NCBI GenBank assembly: GCA_024509875.1
Contig: JAMPIV010004938.1
Coordinates: 1-64,000, forward strand
DNA from: Oreohelix idahoensis
Lineage: Eukaryota; Mollusca; Gastropoda; Stylommatophora; Oreohelicidae
DNA: 64,000 nt
Direction: 5' to 3'
Positions 9,976-21,387 of the stretch are shown one piece after another. The notes under the pieces are model-generated. The model searched no databases, was not told the DNA's origin, and worked only from the letters and a program-made list of their open reading frames with translations. The number at the start of each line of letters is the position of its first letter. The first letter of the stretch is position 1. Made by a program: the position numbers and the translations under genes.

Positions 9976-12465
9976 TGTAGTAAAATCTGTGAGATAATCG
10001 CTAATTTCGGTAAGATTTTAGTCCTATGCTAATAAATAACCCAGCCCGTAGGTGTCTGACTATAAGCGTCTCACACGCCAGCCTCGCGCTGAATTTTGTG
10101 CCATGGTAATGCTTAGAAACGATCCCGCCGTATAAACCTACTCGCTTTCCTTGTGACGTACAATAAACATTTTAAACATTTTGCCCGATCTGATAGAGAC
10201 TGCGGCAAGACTTATAATTAACGATCTTCCAGAAATGTGCCGCCAAGTTACTGTCTGAATTAACGTAATACTTTAACTTTAACGCCTTTAATTGTAGTGA
10301 TTCGGACATTTGTTGGTAGTGTAACACGAGACAACAGTAATAATTAACGCCAATTCTAACACCCGCTTCGCAAATCCCCGCTTCGCTTGACACGCTGTGG
10401 GATTGGCCCGATGATATATACACACAGACAGTTTAAATTCTCGCCGAGTAATGTATTTCTGACGTCACTCAAACAAGTTAGTTATTTGAATAAAAATGCT
10501 AGAGAGAGATGAGAGGGGGAAGATGGCCGACTTGTGTAAAATTTATATTTGACGATTGACAGTGACAAAATTGAAAATCTAAACCATAATGAAACTGACC
10601 ATAAAAATCACATATTATTATAGCTTAGTATCTCCTGAGCCCAAATATGTTTTAAAATATATGGTAGTCCAATTATTAGCCAAGTTATTGAGATAATACT
10701 AGCTGTCTAAGAACACTAGAACGGACAGACTGTGGTTCCTGCTTGTTTTTTTTTCATAACGTTAGTGGGGACGCCAGCTTAGAAAGAGGCATTGGAGTAA
10801 ATTCAAATCCGATTGGGTAATAAGAGTATAGGAGTAAAAGGGGAGCGGTAGGAAAATGTTAACCAAAACTAAACATCTTTTTGTATTGGCATAACTAACG
10901 CAGACTGACCAATCGACTACCAGACACAGAGTTTGTTTGGAAATTTTTTTTTTTTTCAAAAACTACATTTGAATTCTGGTAGTCGCAAGCTTTCCATTGG
11001 CCAGTACTAATAGATATTAGCAAAAAGCTTTCAATGCTCATCGCCAGTTGAAAAAAACTTTTTCTATCAAATACGCTGAGATCAGCTGTGTTAATTTGTA
11101 AAATAAATAATTAATTCGCAGTCTGGGCAGGGCAGATAAAAACTGAGGACATTCTTTGCAAGTCAGCGTTATTTGTTACATATTTCTTTGAAATTGTGGT
11201 AAGAAGGCTTTATGTATTAATATGTTTATTACAACTGCCAAAGTTAGATACTGCTATTGGGAAAAGTGAAAGACATGCCGGGAGCAGACATTATTGAGTC
11301 CTCACATTGAACTGTATTTAACTGTTGTATATTGGCATGATTTTGTTTTAATATTATTGTATTAGAATATGTTAGTAAGCCTCCGTGTTCCATGAACACT
11401 GTTCCACATGCCTGGAGCGTTTATAATTTAAAAAAGAAGAGCAAATCATACAAAAGGAGATGTGGTTACTCCACGTTATTGTATTGAGGAAAACTATGTA
11501 AAAGTACAGTGGCGTATCTGCCATAGGGACCTGAGGTGTGAGTCATATAAAATTAGGGGCGAGTGCACTTGTATGCACCCGAGACTGACCCCATACCACC
11601 GTATGTAAATAATAATAATAAAGTGTGATCAGATATAAAAAGGCCAGGGTATCTTTTTATTGCAGAGGTTTTATTTCCTGTTACCAGCCGGTAACAGGAA
11701 ACCTGATGAGTGAGTGTAACGCCAACAAGTCTCCGGTAAAACGTTTATGCTGTCAGCAGATAGCTGGAGGAGCTTGTGTGTACTGATATATCTATATTTT
11801 CTGCAACTACATACTGAATTATCCTTCTACAAAGAATCCCAGGTGATGTGTTAGCATCTGGGTGTATCTGACACTTCAGTTACAATAAACTTTGGTATTT
11901 TCAATCATACCCAGGATGTTATGGGGCGTGATGAAACTACAGCCCCTCCTAACAAATGACAAACACTATTAGATAATAAAGTTGTAATCTGTGAGTACAC
12001 CAACAGGAGAGATAGAGTGACATTATACTTATTGGACAAAGTGTCCACACATTTTAGTTAATCCTTTTATGTAAACTATCTTTTCCTCATTTTCAAAGAC
12101 CTGTCCAAAAGAGATGGCGGGACAGGCAGATTAAATCGTAAAAAGAAAATATTCAATTTTAAAGAGAAAACTTTAACCACTGCCTTATTTATTTATTTAT
12201 AGTGAGTTAAAGAGTATTGTGTTGATGTACCATCATTTTCATTTCTCCCCTAGACACTAGGCACATCATACACCAGACACTAGAGCCAAAATAGTGACCG
12301 TGTGAGATCTAGGGAGGTAGCGTTAGGTTCCCTGCAAATACTTTATCATCATCTATTATAGTCAGGGGCCTACATGTGCTTGACCTCATACGGTTAACAC
12401 AGACACAGATTTCTTTCCTTTTAGGTATAACATCATAACTTCCCCAGCAAATTAAACTTTCTACA
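9976..12465 (+). repeat. E1 3' LTR (full length, 2490 bp)
   Basis: It begins TGTAG and ends CTACA, a perfect 5-base inverted terminal repeat. It is the only complete copy of this LTR in the window and defines the boundaries of the copies at 1-2175 and 2880-5306. It holds AT-rich sequence with AATAAA-type motifs and no coding potential. Confidence 0.9.
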
Positions 12466-12592
12466 CCTTTATCTTTTAGATCTTGCAGTGATATTTGTGT
12501 TCGTGAAGTGATAAAGTTACTTGGACAATTTAGTGTCTTTACAACCCTGCAGTCAATTCGGAATCGTGGACAAGAAGTTTTCATTAGCAAAG

Positions 12593-13096
12593 TTTAGTTT
12601 AGTTTGGTTTTAAGGATTATCTTCATTGCACACGGACAACTCCATTAGCGCTCCGATCCCCTCCCTTAGTTCACACAAGGAGGATCTCAATACACACTGT
12701 ACGAACTCCGTAGCACCGGCAAGAATCTCAATTTTTGTATACAGGAATCCTATATGCTATAAATATTTTTGTGGTGGGTAGGTTTCTAATTTTTTTATTT
12801 TGCCAGGGCAGCGGCCTTATGGCCTAATCTTTACTATTTCCAACTGCCGTGTGAATTTTAACGTGCGCAACCTCCTATTTTTTGGTCCTTATCCGAGAAG
12901 GCTAGGCATTCCATCTTACTATCCATGAGACCAGGGGGAGTATAACATCATTAGGACCACTGGTTCTGAACAAAATTTCCATAAAGTATATTCCCTCTAC
13001 TGGGAATCGAACACGGTACCCTTATAATTCGAGGCAGATGCCACACCTCTTAGCTACTCCCCCCTCCCCCCATTCTTTTCTCTCTCCCCCCCCCCC
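12593..13096 (-). mobile_element. tRNA-derived SINE (family S1), copy 1
   Basis: Read on the minus strand, the head is tRNA-like: an A-box-like TAGCTAAGAGG and a B-box-like GTTCGATTCCC about 45 bases later. The body ends in an AAACC/AAACT-type simple repeat tail, seen at 12593 as tttagtttagtttggtttt. It is flanked by an 11-base target duplication CATTAGCAAAG (12582-12592 and 13097-13107). The same ~500-base body recurs at 59794-60299 and 60645-61110. A C-rich run lies at the head junction. Confidence 0.8.
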
Positions 13097-13107
13097 CATT
13101 AGCAAAG

Positions 13108-14942
13108 AATAAACAGTAGACACAAACAGAAACGAAACAAACCTGGACCATATTTTCTATTTTTAATGGAAAGTCTAAATCCAAGATGGTTGATGTACGA
13201 GTCCTCCTTATAATTATTCTTTAAGCTCCTTACAGAGCATGAGACCACCACAACAGCTGGTCTCCTGACAGGAAGCTTGCACCAGGCAGCCACGTGTACA
13301 TGCAGCGGTGGATTCTGTAGCTTTTTGTTTGACATAATGAGGCTGTCAGCCTCTTGCACAACCTCATATTAGTCACCTAGCACGAGATGCCTGAGTCTGA
13401 AATAGCCCCATACTTTCTAAGTCTCTTCAAAGACGCCCGGAAACTACACGGGGTGGTAAAAGGTAAGCCCATAGCGGATCCAGCATCGAGAGGTGGGGGT
13501 GACCAGTTACCTTCCTCGCTGCCTCTTCCTTCCCCAACTCAAGTGTAAAGTCAGGAACCGATTTACAGCTGACTAAACTGGAGAGTGCCGATACCGTGAA
13601 TGGAACCCGACACCTTTGCCGCGAGAGACCAGCGCTCTAACTACTCTATAAATCGGACGCTGTATGTGTATGACCTATGACCTTTCTCCTCGTTTTTCAG
13701 CACTTATGACCTTTCTCCTCGTTTTTCAGCAGATGTAATTCAGTATTTAGAAAAACGAGGAGACCATAAACAAACACAAATGTAGAACCTACGCTTAAAA
13801 ACAAAAAAGAGAGGAAAAATTTAAAGTGGGTTTAATTATTCATCTTTTTTTTCTTTTTAAAATGCTAATGTGTTATACGCAAATTCTGCCCACTGAAGAG
13901 TTATTTTTGTTGTAGGCAATCGACACACAGCTCAAGGTACTTGCGCAGAGATTAAACAAACGTAAAACATTGCTTGATGCAGCTTCCATTACCAGTCCCC
14001 ATTCTGATCGTCAGTCCAGACACAGTCTTAGCAAACTGATCGATATTACATCTGATGCGCACACTTCTTGTGGCCTGATCGACACAGCTTTTTTAATTTG
14101 TACCTTGGAAATGTCGCCGTTGCATGAACACCCTTCATTGCCTAGTGGAGTGGTAATGATTTTCAATACGCGTTAAAATACTTAATCATTAATGTGAGTT
14201 AATTTTATTTCCCGATCGACTGTTTGAAAAAAAAATAATTCCAAGATCGATTTATCTTATGAATTTGTACACATACAACTTGAGAAGGGCCCCCTCGTGT
14301 AGGGGCAAAGAAAGAATAGGGCCATTGCTTCCTCAAACGTGTCGCCAGAGGCTGTTAATATGAGGTTGTGTACATGGCTGGAAAACCTCATCATATAGAA
14401 CAGATGGCTAAAGAAAACGTTGCTGGTGGAGCACGCTAAAGCTTAGGTGCACGTTCTTGGAGAGGAAGCGGATGCAATGGTTGCTCCTTGCTCCATAAGG
14501 AGCGAAGATGAAAGTAATAACAATGGACCAGAATACAAAACGCAGTAGTCGTTTACGAGAATTGACAGAGGCAGTGTCCCAGGAACAAGTTTACATCTGC
14601 TAGCTGAACGTGATTAAAATAGCTAGATACAGTAGAAATATACCCGCCACCATTTTTAAGAACTTTAGACAAGAGAAGAAGGTCAGAGATCCCCATACAT
14701 ACCGAATGATGGGACACACGTCGTGGACATATAAACAAAGAAATCATTACTGGGAAAACAACAGTAAAACAGACATAATGAAAGAGATTAAAAGCATTCA
14801 AAACTGTTTTGGAAACATTGTGCCGAGTTGGGAAGATGAGGTGATTGATGTATTGATAGAATAACCAGGACGTATACCATAAGTCCTTTACCGTTTTGCT
14901 TAAAACATGTCACTTTAATATCTAATGTTCTGTGTATATGAC
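13108..14942. other. Unassigned sequence between SINE and E2
   Basis: No recognisable gene. A 25-base sequence tgacctttctcctcgttttt is repeated twice in tandem at about 13677-13731, and its inverse gaaaaacgagg lies just after, at about 13751. A weak plus-strand frame at 14610-14864 (84 residues, Lys/Arg-rich, ending GNIVPSWEDEVIDVLIE) has a protein-like composition but matches nothing I recognise; it could be an exon or transposase remnant. The last five bases, ATGAC, are the left target duplication of E2. Confidence 0.5.
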
Positions 14943-16485
14943 TGTTGAATGCTGTTTTTACTAGATGTTGAAGTCTGTTTGCACGGAGAGATGTAAAACT
15001 TTGTTCAGTGTAAATGCCCAGATGTAACGTACTGTTTTGGTGTGTTATGAATGTTAGTACGTTGAGCGTGTCGTGTTGTCCTGGACAGTACCAAGTTGAA
15101 GCGAGAATTTAGGTCACTAGCGTGAGGCGCCGCCAGGGTATAGTAGACACATACATCATGTCAGTATTCATGTAGATTTAGACATGTAGTACTTGTATTA
15201 CAATGTGGTTGATCGTGTAAGTGTGTAGATAACAGTGCTGATAACACGAAGGCCGTATAGGCTCTTGGACGTCTTCACATTAACTCACACAACCACAAGT
15301 AGAAGTCAGTGAAGTAGGGAATGCTGCTGACGTTTACAATATTTATTCATGACGTACGATAATACGATGATGATGGACGAAACAGTCAATAGTACAAGAT
15401 CGAGTACATAATGTGTGTAGTTACAAAGGTCAGCTTCAGGCATCACAGATCCCAGACATGTAGCAATGTCTTGACTAATGTTTACTGTTTATGCAATAGC
15501 TCTAATCCCTGACTGAGCCCCGTCAGGTAAGCCCTAGCAAATATCTTGCTTAGTACGGGCGATATCAGTTATTTAAACAAAGTCAATGCCATTGTCCCAC
15601 AATTAGCAAAAGACTTCAGACTGGCCTCACATGCCAGATACTTCATTCTGGTGAAGAGAATTGGCCGTAAATATGGACCAATATAATGACAACGAAATCA
15701 GGCCGCAGGTCGCGGGCCTCGATAATCAGGTCACTCTCAGTTTATACAAGCTTCTGAGATTAAATATATTTTCTGCCAAACCATATTCCGCCTGCATTGT
15801 GGATCCATAAAGATGATTCCTAGGCTTATGTATGTAATGGGTCAACTTCGACCTAGTCCTTCAAATATGAAGCAATACTGGGGTACAGTATAATAACTCC
15901 TTGTGAGCTTCGCTCACTATGTCGCCATCAGCGATGAATGTACCTGTAAGATCTAAACGAGACGAAAAGATCGAATAATGTTTCAGTTACCTTCTTAAAG
16001 AATCCTTACACCCTAAGGTAACACAACACAGCCAATACTGGCATAAAGAAACACTCAGGGACGGAAGAATGACAAACAGTCATTCCCAGAATTTCCAATC
16101 CCTATCGAAAACTTGACAGAGAGGAATCTACGGATCGGCACATCCGTTCTAAGCCTCAGGTACACACTCTCTGAATCAGTCTCTCGGCTTTTCCCACCAA
16201 GACCCCGCACATGCCCAAAGTGCATGGACCAGATCGAGGCAAACCCAGACCAGGCGTTTCCGCCCAAGCGGGTGATAAAAATACTCCGTAAATGATCCTA
16301 TAAATAGCCTTAAGACATGTCAACTATAAGACATTGCCTGAGACAGGACAACATACGACAGGAGAAGATAATCACCAGTCAAACCTGTCACAGAAAGACA
16401 ATCAACATTTATCTCTCTTTGATCACATTAAACCAAACATACATTAGGTTGGCGTTTTTTCCCACCGTCGAAAATGACGGCAACA
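14943..16485 (-). repeat. E2 3' LTR (left copy)
   Basis: A 1543-bp LTR with TGTTG/CAACA ends, the same length as the copy at 26101-27643 and differing by only scattered substitutions by eye. A frame at 16113-16295 recurs in the other LTR because the LTRs are copies, so that is not evidence of coding. Confidence 0.93.
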
Positions 16486-16508
16486 TTACCACACCTCCCG
16501 GGGGGAAA
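16486..16508 (-). other. E2 polypurine tract
   Basis: On the minus strand, CCCCCCGGGAGGTGTGGTAA runs directly into the TGTTG of the 3' LTR. The same GGGxGGTGTGGTAA core precedes the 3' LTR of E3, linking the two families. Confidence 0.7.
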
Positions 16509-17331
16509 AATGCACTTTTTTAATTTTAAATACATCTATGAGCCAGGTGCATTAAGCTCATAACGCATGAGTAATGCGCCGATGAAAGGATCACCAAAAA
16601 TATAACATCATAATGTCAGATCCAATCGACACACAGTAGAGCGTCTGGTGAGAACAAAAAATCTCACTAGATAGGAGAAACTATTTTCTCAAAGTAAATA
16701 TATCCGGGGAGGTGTTACCAACCAACTCAAAAGTGCAGGTAATGTTACAACAAAAGTTCATATCAATGTGTGTATAAATGGTGAATGACAATTTCCATTA
16801 AGAGATTACACCAACATCGAAATCTCACGACGTATAATGCGTATATAACCATAAATTCAAATGGTCAATCATTAACAACATTACAAATTCTTTTTACAAA
16901 CATACATGTGTATAGAACTAATATCTGATGACGTCAGAAGAACAAGACGATGCTCTATTCCGGCGATGTCTTGTAAGCAAAATCCTCAAGGAACATCAGG
17001 ACGTCTATAGAAATCATCGTAGTTATACAGCGTTCCAAGATATCACACCGGTTTGCTGAGAACAATACAAATAGTACACATCTTAAAATGTTATAATGTA
17101 TCATAGTCACTTAATATATATCTAAACTATAAATGTGGCCGCATTAATTTTTTTGACCTTTATTTCATATGAAACAAAGCCTTCCTCTGTTTTACCGAAG
17201 ATGGTAACAGAGAAAGCAAGTAATCAATACATAACCATGAGTTTAAACAAAGTGACAACAAGTGTTATAGAAGCATGTTATTGTAAGAATAGATAACTTT
17301 AGATATGTAACAGTAGATCTAGACAAAAGAG

Positions 17332-17775
17332 CTAAGTAGCTTCATGTGGACATAGAGACAATATGTCTGCCATCACATTATCCGAACCACGGATAGCTCG
17401 CACCGTGAAATGAAAAGGTTGAAGAGCAATAGCATATCGAGTGGATCTCGAACTCTTCAAATCCTTACTCTGCATAGCTGTGAGAGCTTTTTGGTCGGTT
17501 TCTACTACAAAATGCGCGCCGAGAAGGAATCTTTGGAGTTTAAGAATTGCCCAGACCATAGCTAGCAATTCTCGGTCTAGAACAGAATAATTCCTTTCTG
17601 CCGCATTCAGTTTTCTCGAGACATACATTACAGGATGCAGAGTCTCAGAATACTCTTGCATCAGTGCTGCCCCGATCCCTATTGCTGAGGCGTCACTACG
17701 AAGGACAAACGTCCTATCGGCTGTAGGTAGTCTTAAAATAGGAGGAGACGAAAATAATGCCTTAATCTGATCCAA
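17332..17775 (-). pseudogene. pol: E2 RNase H domain
   Basis: Minus-strand RNase H of the pol polyprotein: VLRSDASAIGIGAAL, VLDRELLAMVWA, VETDQKAL and VMADILSLCPHEAT give the acidic set. The normally conserved Arg of the LSRCP ending is Leu here (compare E3). A TGA replacing a Cys codon near 17785 separates it in frame from the RT thumb, so the start is arbitrary. It closely resembles the E3 domain throughout. The stop at 17332 is the natural end of pol; ~0.85 kb of untranslated sequence follows before the LTR. Confidence 0.85.
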
Positions 17776-17784
17776 TGAAGATTG

Positions 17785-18298
17785 TCATTCTTGGAACCAA
17801 CGCACCATATTAGGAGATCCTTTCTTCAATAGGGTTGAGAGTGGTGCCGTAATAGAGGAAAGATTCGGAATGAATCTTCCGTAGAACTGTATTAGGCCCA
17901 AGAGACTACGGATCTGTTTTTTAGTCTTAGGAATAGTGATGTTAGCTATCTTAGAAGGGTTGTGGTCTTCTGTCTTCAAGAGACCATGACCAACACGATG
18001 ACCAAGAAATGAATTCTCACTAAACCCAACATAGCCTTTAGAGCTGTCAAATTATGCTCACGTAGAGTAGACAACAGTTCATCTAATCCCCGATAGTGAT
18101 CTTCCCAAGAATCGCTAAAGAGACAGTTATCGTCCAAGTATGCAATCACATCAGATCGATATGCCAGTATTCGATGCATCATGCGTACGAATGTAGCTGG
18201 GGCATTCATAAGGCCAAAAGGCATAAAGTTCCATTGGAACAAACCCCTAGGTGTGGAGAAATCAGTGAAAGGTTTGGCTCGTTCGGTTAGAAGAACTT
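17785..18298 (-). pseudogene. pol: E2 reverse transcriptase, C-terminal half
   Basis: This carries the RT palm and thumb after the solo-LTR insertion: FQWNFMPFGLMNAPATF, the catalytic YLDD box, then NLTA and, in a shifted frame, the KTEDHNPSKIANITIP region with FYGRFIPNLSS. The residue after YLDD is Asn where E3 has Ile. Compared with E3, about seven bases are missing after NLTA (near 18045) and the frame slips again within ~40 bases, so no single protein results. It is separated from the N-terminal half at 20889 by the inserted LTR. Confidence 0.85.
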
Positions 18299-18303
18299 GC
18301 CAG

Positions 18304-20888
18304 TGTCACGGAGAGTTATGTTCATTGAATTTTCTATATTTTCCTCTTCTTTTCTTCCACCCGTGTTCTCTAATTATTGTCGCTCTTATCCTTTTTCCTG
18401 TGTTTTTTCGCATTCGTTCGTTTGCGACTAAAATACATTACTATTTTGCCATTCTCACTTTCGCTAGTTTCGTTTCTCATTTAGAAACGCATTTCATTGC
18501 TGACGAAACGAGTAACTTGATTACGTAGATGTCATTCGCGCAGTTTGACGAGAGGTGCGATTATGGTTCATACTCAGACGTAGGACCAGACGATTTGGCG
18601 TGAGATGGACGAAATACACCGTGTATATTCGTTTTCGCCAGACATATAGGCGACACATTTGTCTGCATTTTCACCCGCCACAACACTCATGGTGGGCCAT
18701 GGTCAGCTTGAAGTGTGAAAACTGCTCTGCTATTCAGACAAGTTGTCTACCTTTGCAATTGACACGCACGTTTCTCGGTCAGTTTGTTAAACGTAGGTGC
18801 TAAAACTGCCCCTGCATTGCAGACAAGTTGTCTGAGATTCGCAACTGACACGCGCCCTCTCGGTCAGAAAGTGGCAGTTTATGACAGTTACGTAAGTGAT
18901 ATAGACGGAAAGGGGGATTATTTCGTTTAGTGAAATTAAACGATTACCTCTTTGTCTGGTAATAGATATAACCAGAATGTTAAATTTTATTTTCATTCAG
19001 TCCTCTAGATTCGCAGTAGACAGGTTGCACGGAACAGTATAAGCTGTATAGCGAAGTTCTCAGTTTGTTTCGACAATTTGTCGAACTTCTAGACTTCCAA
19101 AAATATAAGCATATAATTCTTAAGTTGTGCGACTACCTGTAGTTCTGTGTGAGGTAAAATATTATATATTATATTCTAGTATTTTGTGAAGTGTTTAAAG
19201 TGTTAAGTCGCGTATTTCATATTTCACTAGTTAGATTTTGTGCAGAGTGCCAAATTTATATAGTCAGTATTATTTTCTAGTGACGTGTTTCAGTGGAGAG
19301 CAGAAAAAATTATAATTTCTAGCTTAAACAACAATGTAGCTATAATGAAGTTAATTTTACTGCTAAATAATCAGACGAGAACAATATTTTCTAAACTAAC
19401 GTATAAATGCTAGAAGCCTCATGAATGGTGGCGGAGTACGCACGTGTTCCTAATTCATGAGGATTGCTGATTTTTAAATATAACTTACGTCACGGGAATT
19501 TAAATGATAAGTCAAGCGGTACGCTTGCAGTTTAAAAATGTAAGTTATATTGAGTACATATATGTAAATTATTTGATATGTGTTCTTTCCATTTTATATA
19601 GTGAAACTGTGGTACCCAATTTTGCCAGCGTTCTAGTACGTGAACATTATTTGTGAAGAAACTAATCACTTTCATTACCTGAACTTTAACAGTTAAATGA
19701 AGTAAGAGGCCTTCGCGCCAGAATTAATTCTTCCAGAATAGCACTTCTGTACAGTTCAGCCCGTTGTGGCAAGCAAAATATCAGAAACATTCCGACAGAG
19801 TTTTTGACTAGTATTGTGGTGACCAAATATAGTACCTTCCTGAAAGTAGACACCGATCTGACATTCCTTAATTCTAGAAACCAAAGCTAGTGACATTGTG
19901 CTCTGCTAACTTTCGTGCCTGGACAAATTTTATGTGACTTAACAGACATCCGAAAAATAAGAACACCCAAGGAATCGTTCCCTGAGACAAAGAATTCAGT
20001 ACGTCTTGTTGGAACTGGGGATTTCTTGGTCGAGGCTGCATTTACGGGTCTGTGTGAAGGTCCTAGAATTTATTATGTTCCCAGAGGCAGCGATCAAAGC
20101 TGTAAGTATAAATGTGTACACGTGGCCACGGTTGAATGAATAAGAGGGAACGCAAGTCTGAGTGTTATTTTACCTTTGTACTTTTTCACCCATTGGCTGT
20201 CTTAATTTTTTTTTCTGCAGAATTGTTGCACATGCTAGTTTTTTCTTCTTAGGCTAAATCAGATTATCCAACTCCGTTCATACATTTTCGAGAAGAAAAA
20301 AAAAACTTAGACTAAATCCTAAGTATCTGTGACTCTTTGGGGCTATCACTTCTGTTCCTTTTAACGGGACTGTGGGCTAAACATCGAGGGGAAGGATCTT
20401 ACTGTGGGTCTATCAATTCTGTGGCATTTTTATTGACTTTATGACTATTTGTATATGCCTTTTTTAATGTATTTTTTACATGTTGTGACGTAAGTTTAAA
20501 ATTGATAAATAAACTTAACACTAAATTAATCAGCATGTTGGTCAGCTCGTTCTAAATATCTATATAATCATTTGTTATAGTTTCCCACGTCAGTGTGTCT
20601 ACCTGTCGTCACTTGAATGTGCGTGCACGTGAATGGATATATATATATATTTAATGTATATGTGTTAGACTGTCTGACTACTTTAGATCTGTCGTAGAAG
20701 ATAGGTGAGAGAGAGAGAGAGAGAGAAGATTTTCCGCTCTCAGAGACAGCCTCTATCACTATTCGACAACCTCACTCGTGGAAATCTATTTTTGTATTTC
20801 TATCTCACACTGTGACTATCACTCATTCCAACCTATTCAGAAGGGACCAACCCAAGTCTTAATTCTCCTATCAAAAAAATCTACGACA
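18304..20888. repeat. Solo LTR inserted in the E2 RT gene
   Basis: A 2585-bp block interrupts RT exactly at the Tyr-Trp of the SKGYW motif. It starts TGTCACGG and ends CTACGACA (TGTC/GACA inverted ends) and is flanked by the 5-bp duplication GCCAG (18299-18303 and 20889-20893). There is no coding potential, primer site or gag/pol, so this is best read as a solo LTR left by LTR-LTR recombination of a different family. Inside, the 13-base palindrome AGACAAGTTGTCT occurs at 18736-18748 and again at 18821-18833 within an imperfect ~85-base tandem repeat. The strand is not determined. Confidence 0.85.
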
Positions 20889-21387
20889 GCCAGTATCCTT
20901 TAGATAAGTCCAGCTTTGTAAAGAAACGAGAATTGGAAAGTCTATTAAGTAACTCATCCAACAGAGGCATAGGTTCTGCATCGAACTTCGTTACTTGATT
21001 TAGTTTACGGTAATCGACGCAAATGCGTATGTTATTGTCTTTCTTTCGGACAATAACCATAGACGACGAGTATGCCGAATTGGATGGTTCAATTATTCCT
21101 AACTTTATCATTTCATCCAACTCTTTATCGACTTGAGTTTGGAAGTGGATAGGAATAGGATAAGGTCTGACCCTGATAGGAGTATGGTCAGTCAATACAA
21201 TGTCATGTTCAATGACTGTAGTGTGTCCAGGAATGTCCGTGAGAACATCCTGAAATGCTTGTAACATGGAAGAGATTTGTGACTGTTCCCTAGTTGATGA
21301 ATTAGGTGAAATTGCAACATCCCTCCATGATTCCGTAGAATGAAGTGGAGTCATCGGAAGAGGAAGATTAACATCAGAGAAAGTAGA
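20889..21387 (-). pseudogene. pol: E2 reverse transcriptase, N-terminal half
   Basis: This continues the long Gag-Pol frame after a TAA at 21388-21390, in the same frame. Motifs are DVLTDIPGHTTVIEHDIVL, IRVRPYPIPIHFQ, ICVDYRKLNQVTKFDAEPMP and TKLDLSKGYW. At GYW the sequence meets the solo LTR. E3 has GAA where E2 has the TAA stop, so this is a point nonsense change and not a designed boundary. The frame can be entered at the Met near 21354, but there is no reason to think translation starts there. Confidence 0.88.

Larger units (their letters stand above)
2880..12465 (+). mobile_element. E1: Ty3/gypsy-type LTR retrotransposon, integrase before RT
   Basis: A nearly complete element: 5' LTR (2880-5306, lacking its first 69 bases), primer-binding site, gag, protease-integrase-RT, RNase H, polypurine tract and 3' LTR (9976-12465). 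The LTR ends are TGTAG...CTACA. The order of pol domains, integrase upstream of reverse transcriptase, is unlike ordinary Ty3/gypsy and matches the Gmr1-like lineage. Coding is broken in two places: near the gag zinc knuckle (about 6665-6700) and at an A6 run at 9456-9461. The two LTRs differ by few substitutions by eye, so the insertion is young. No target duplication can be read because the 5' end has been replaced by the LINE. Confidence 0.9.
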
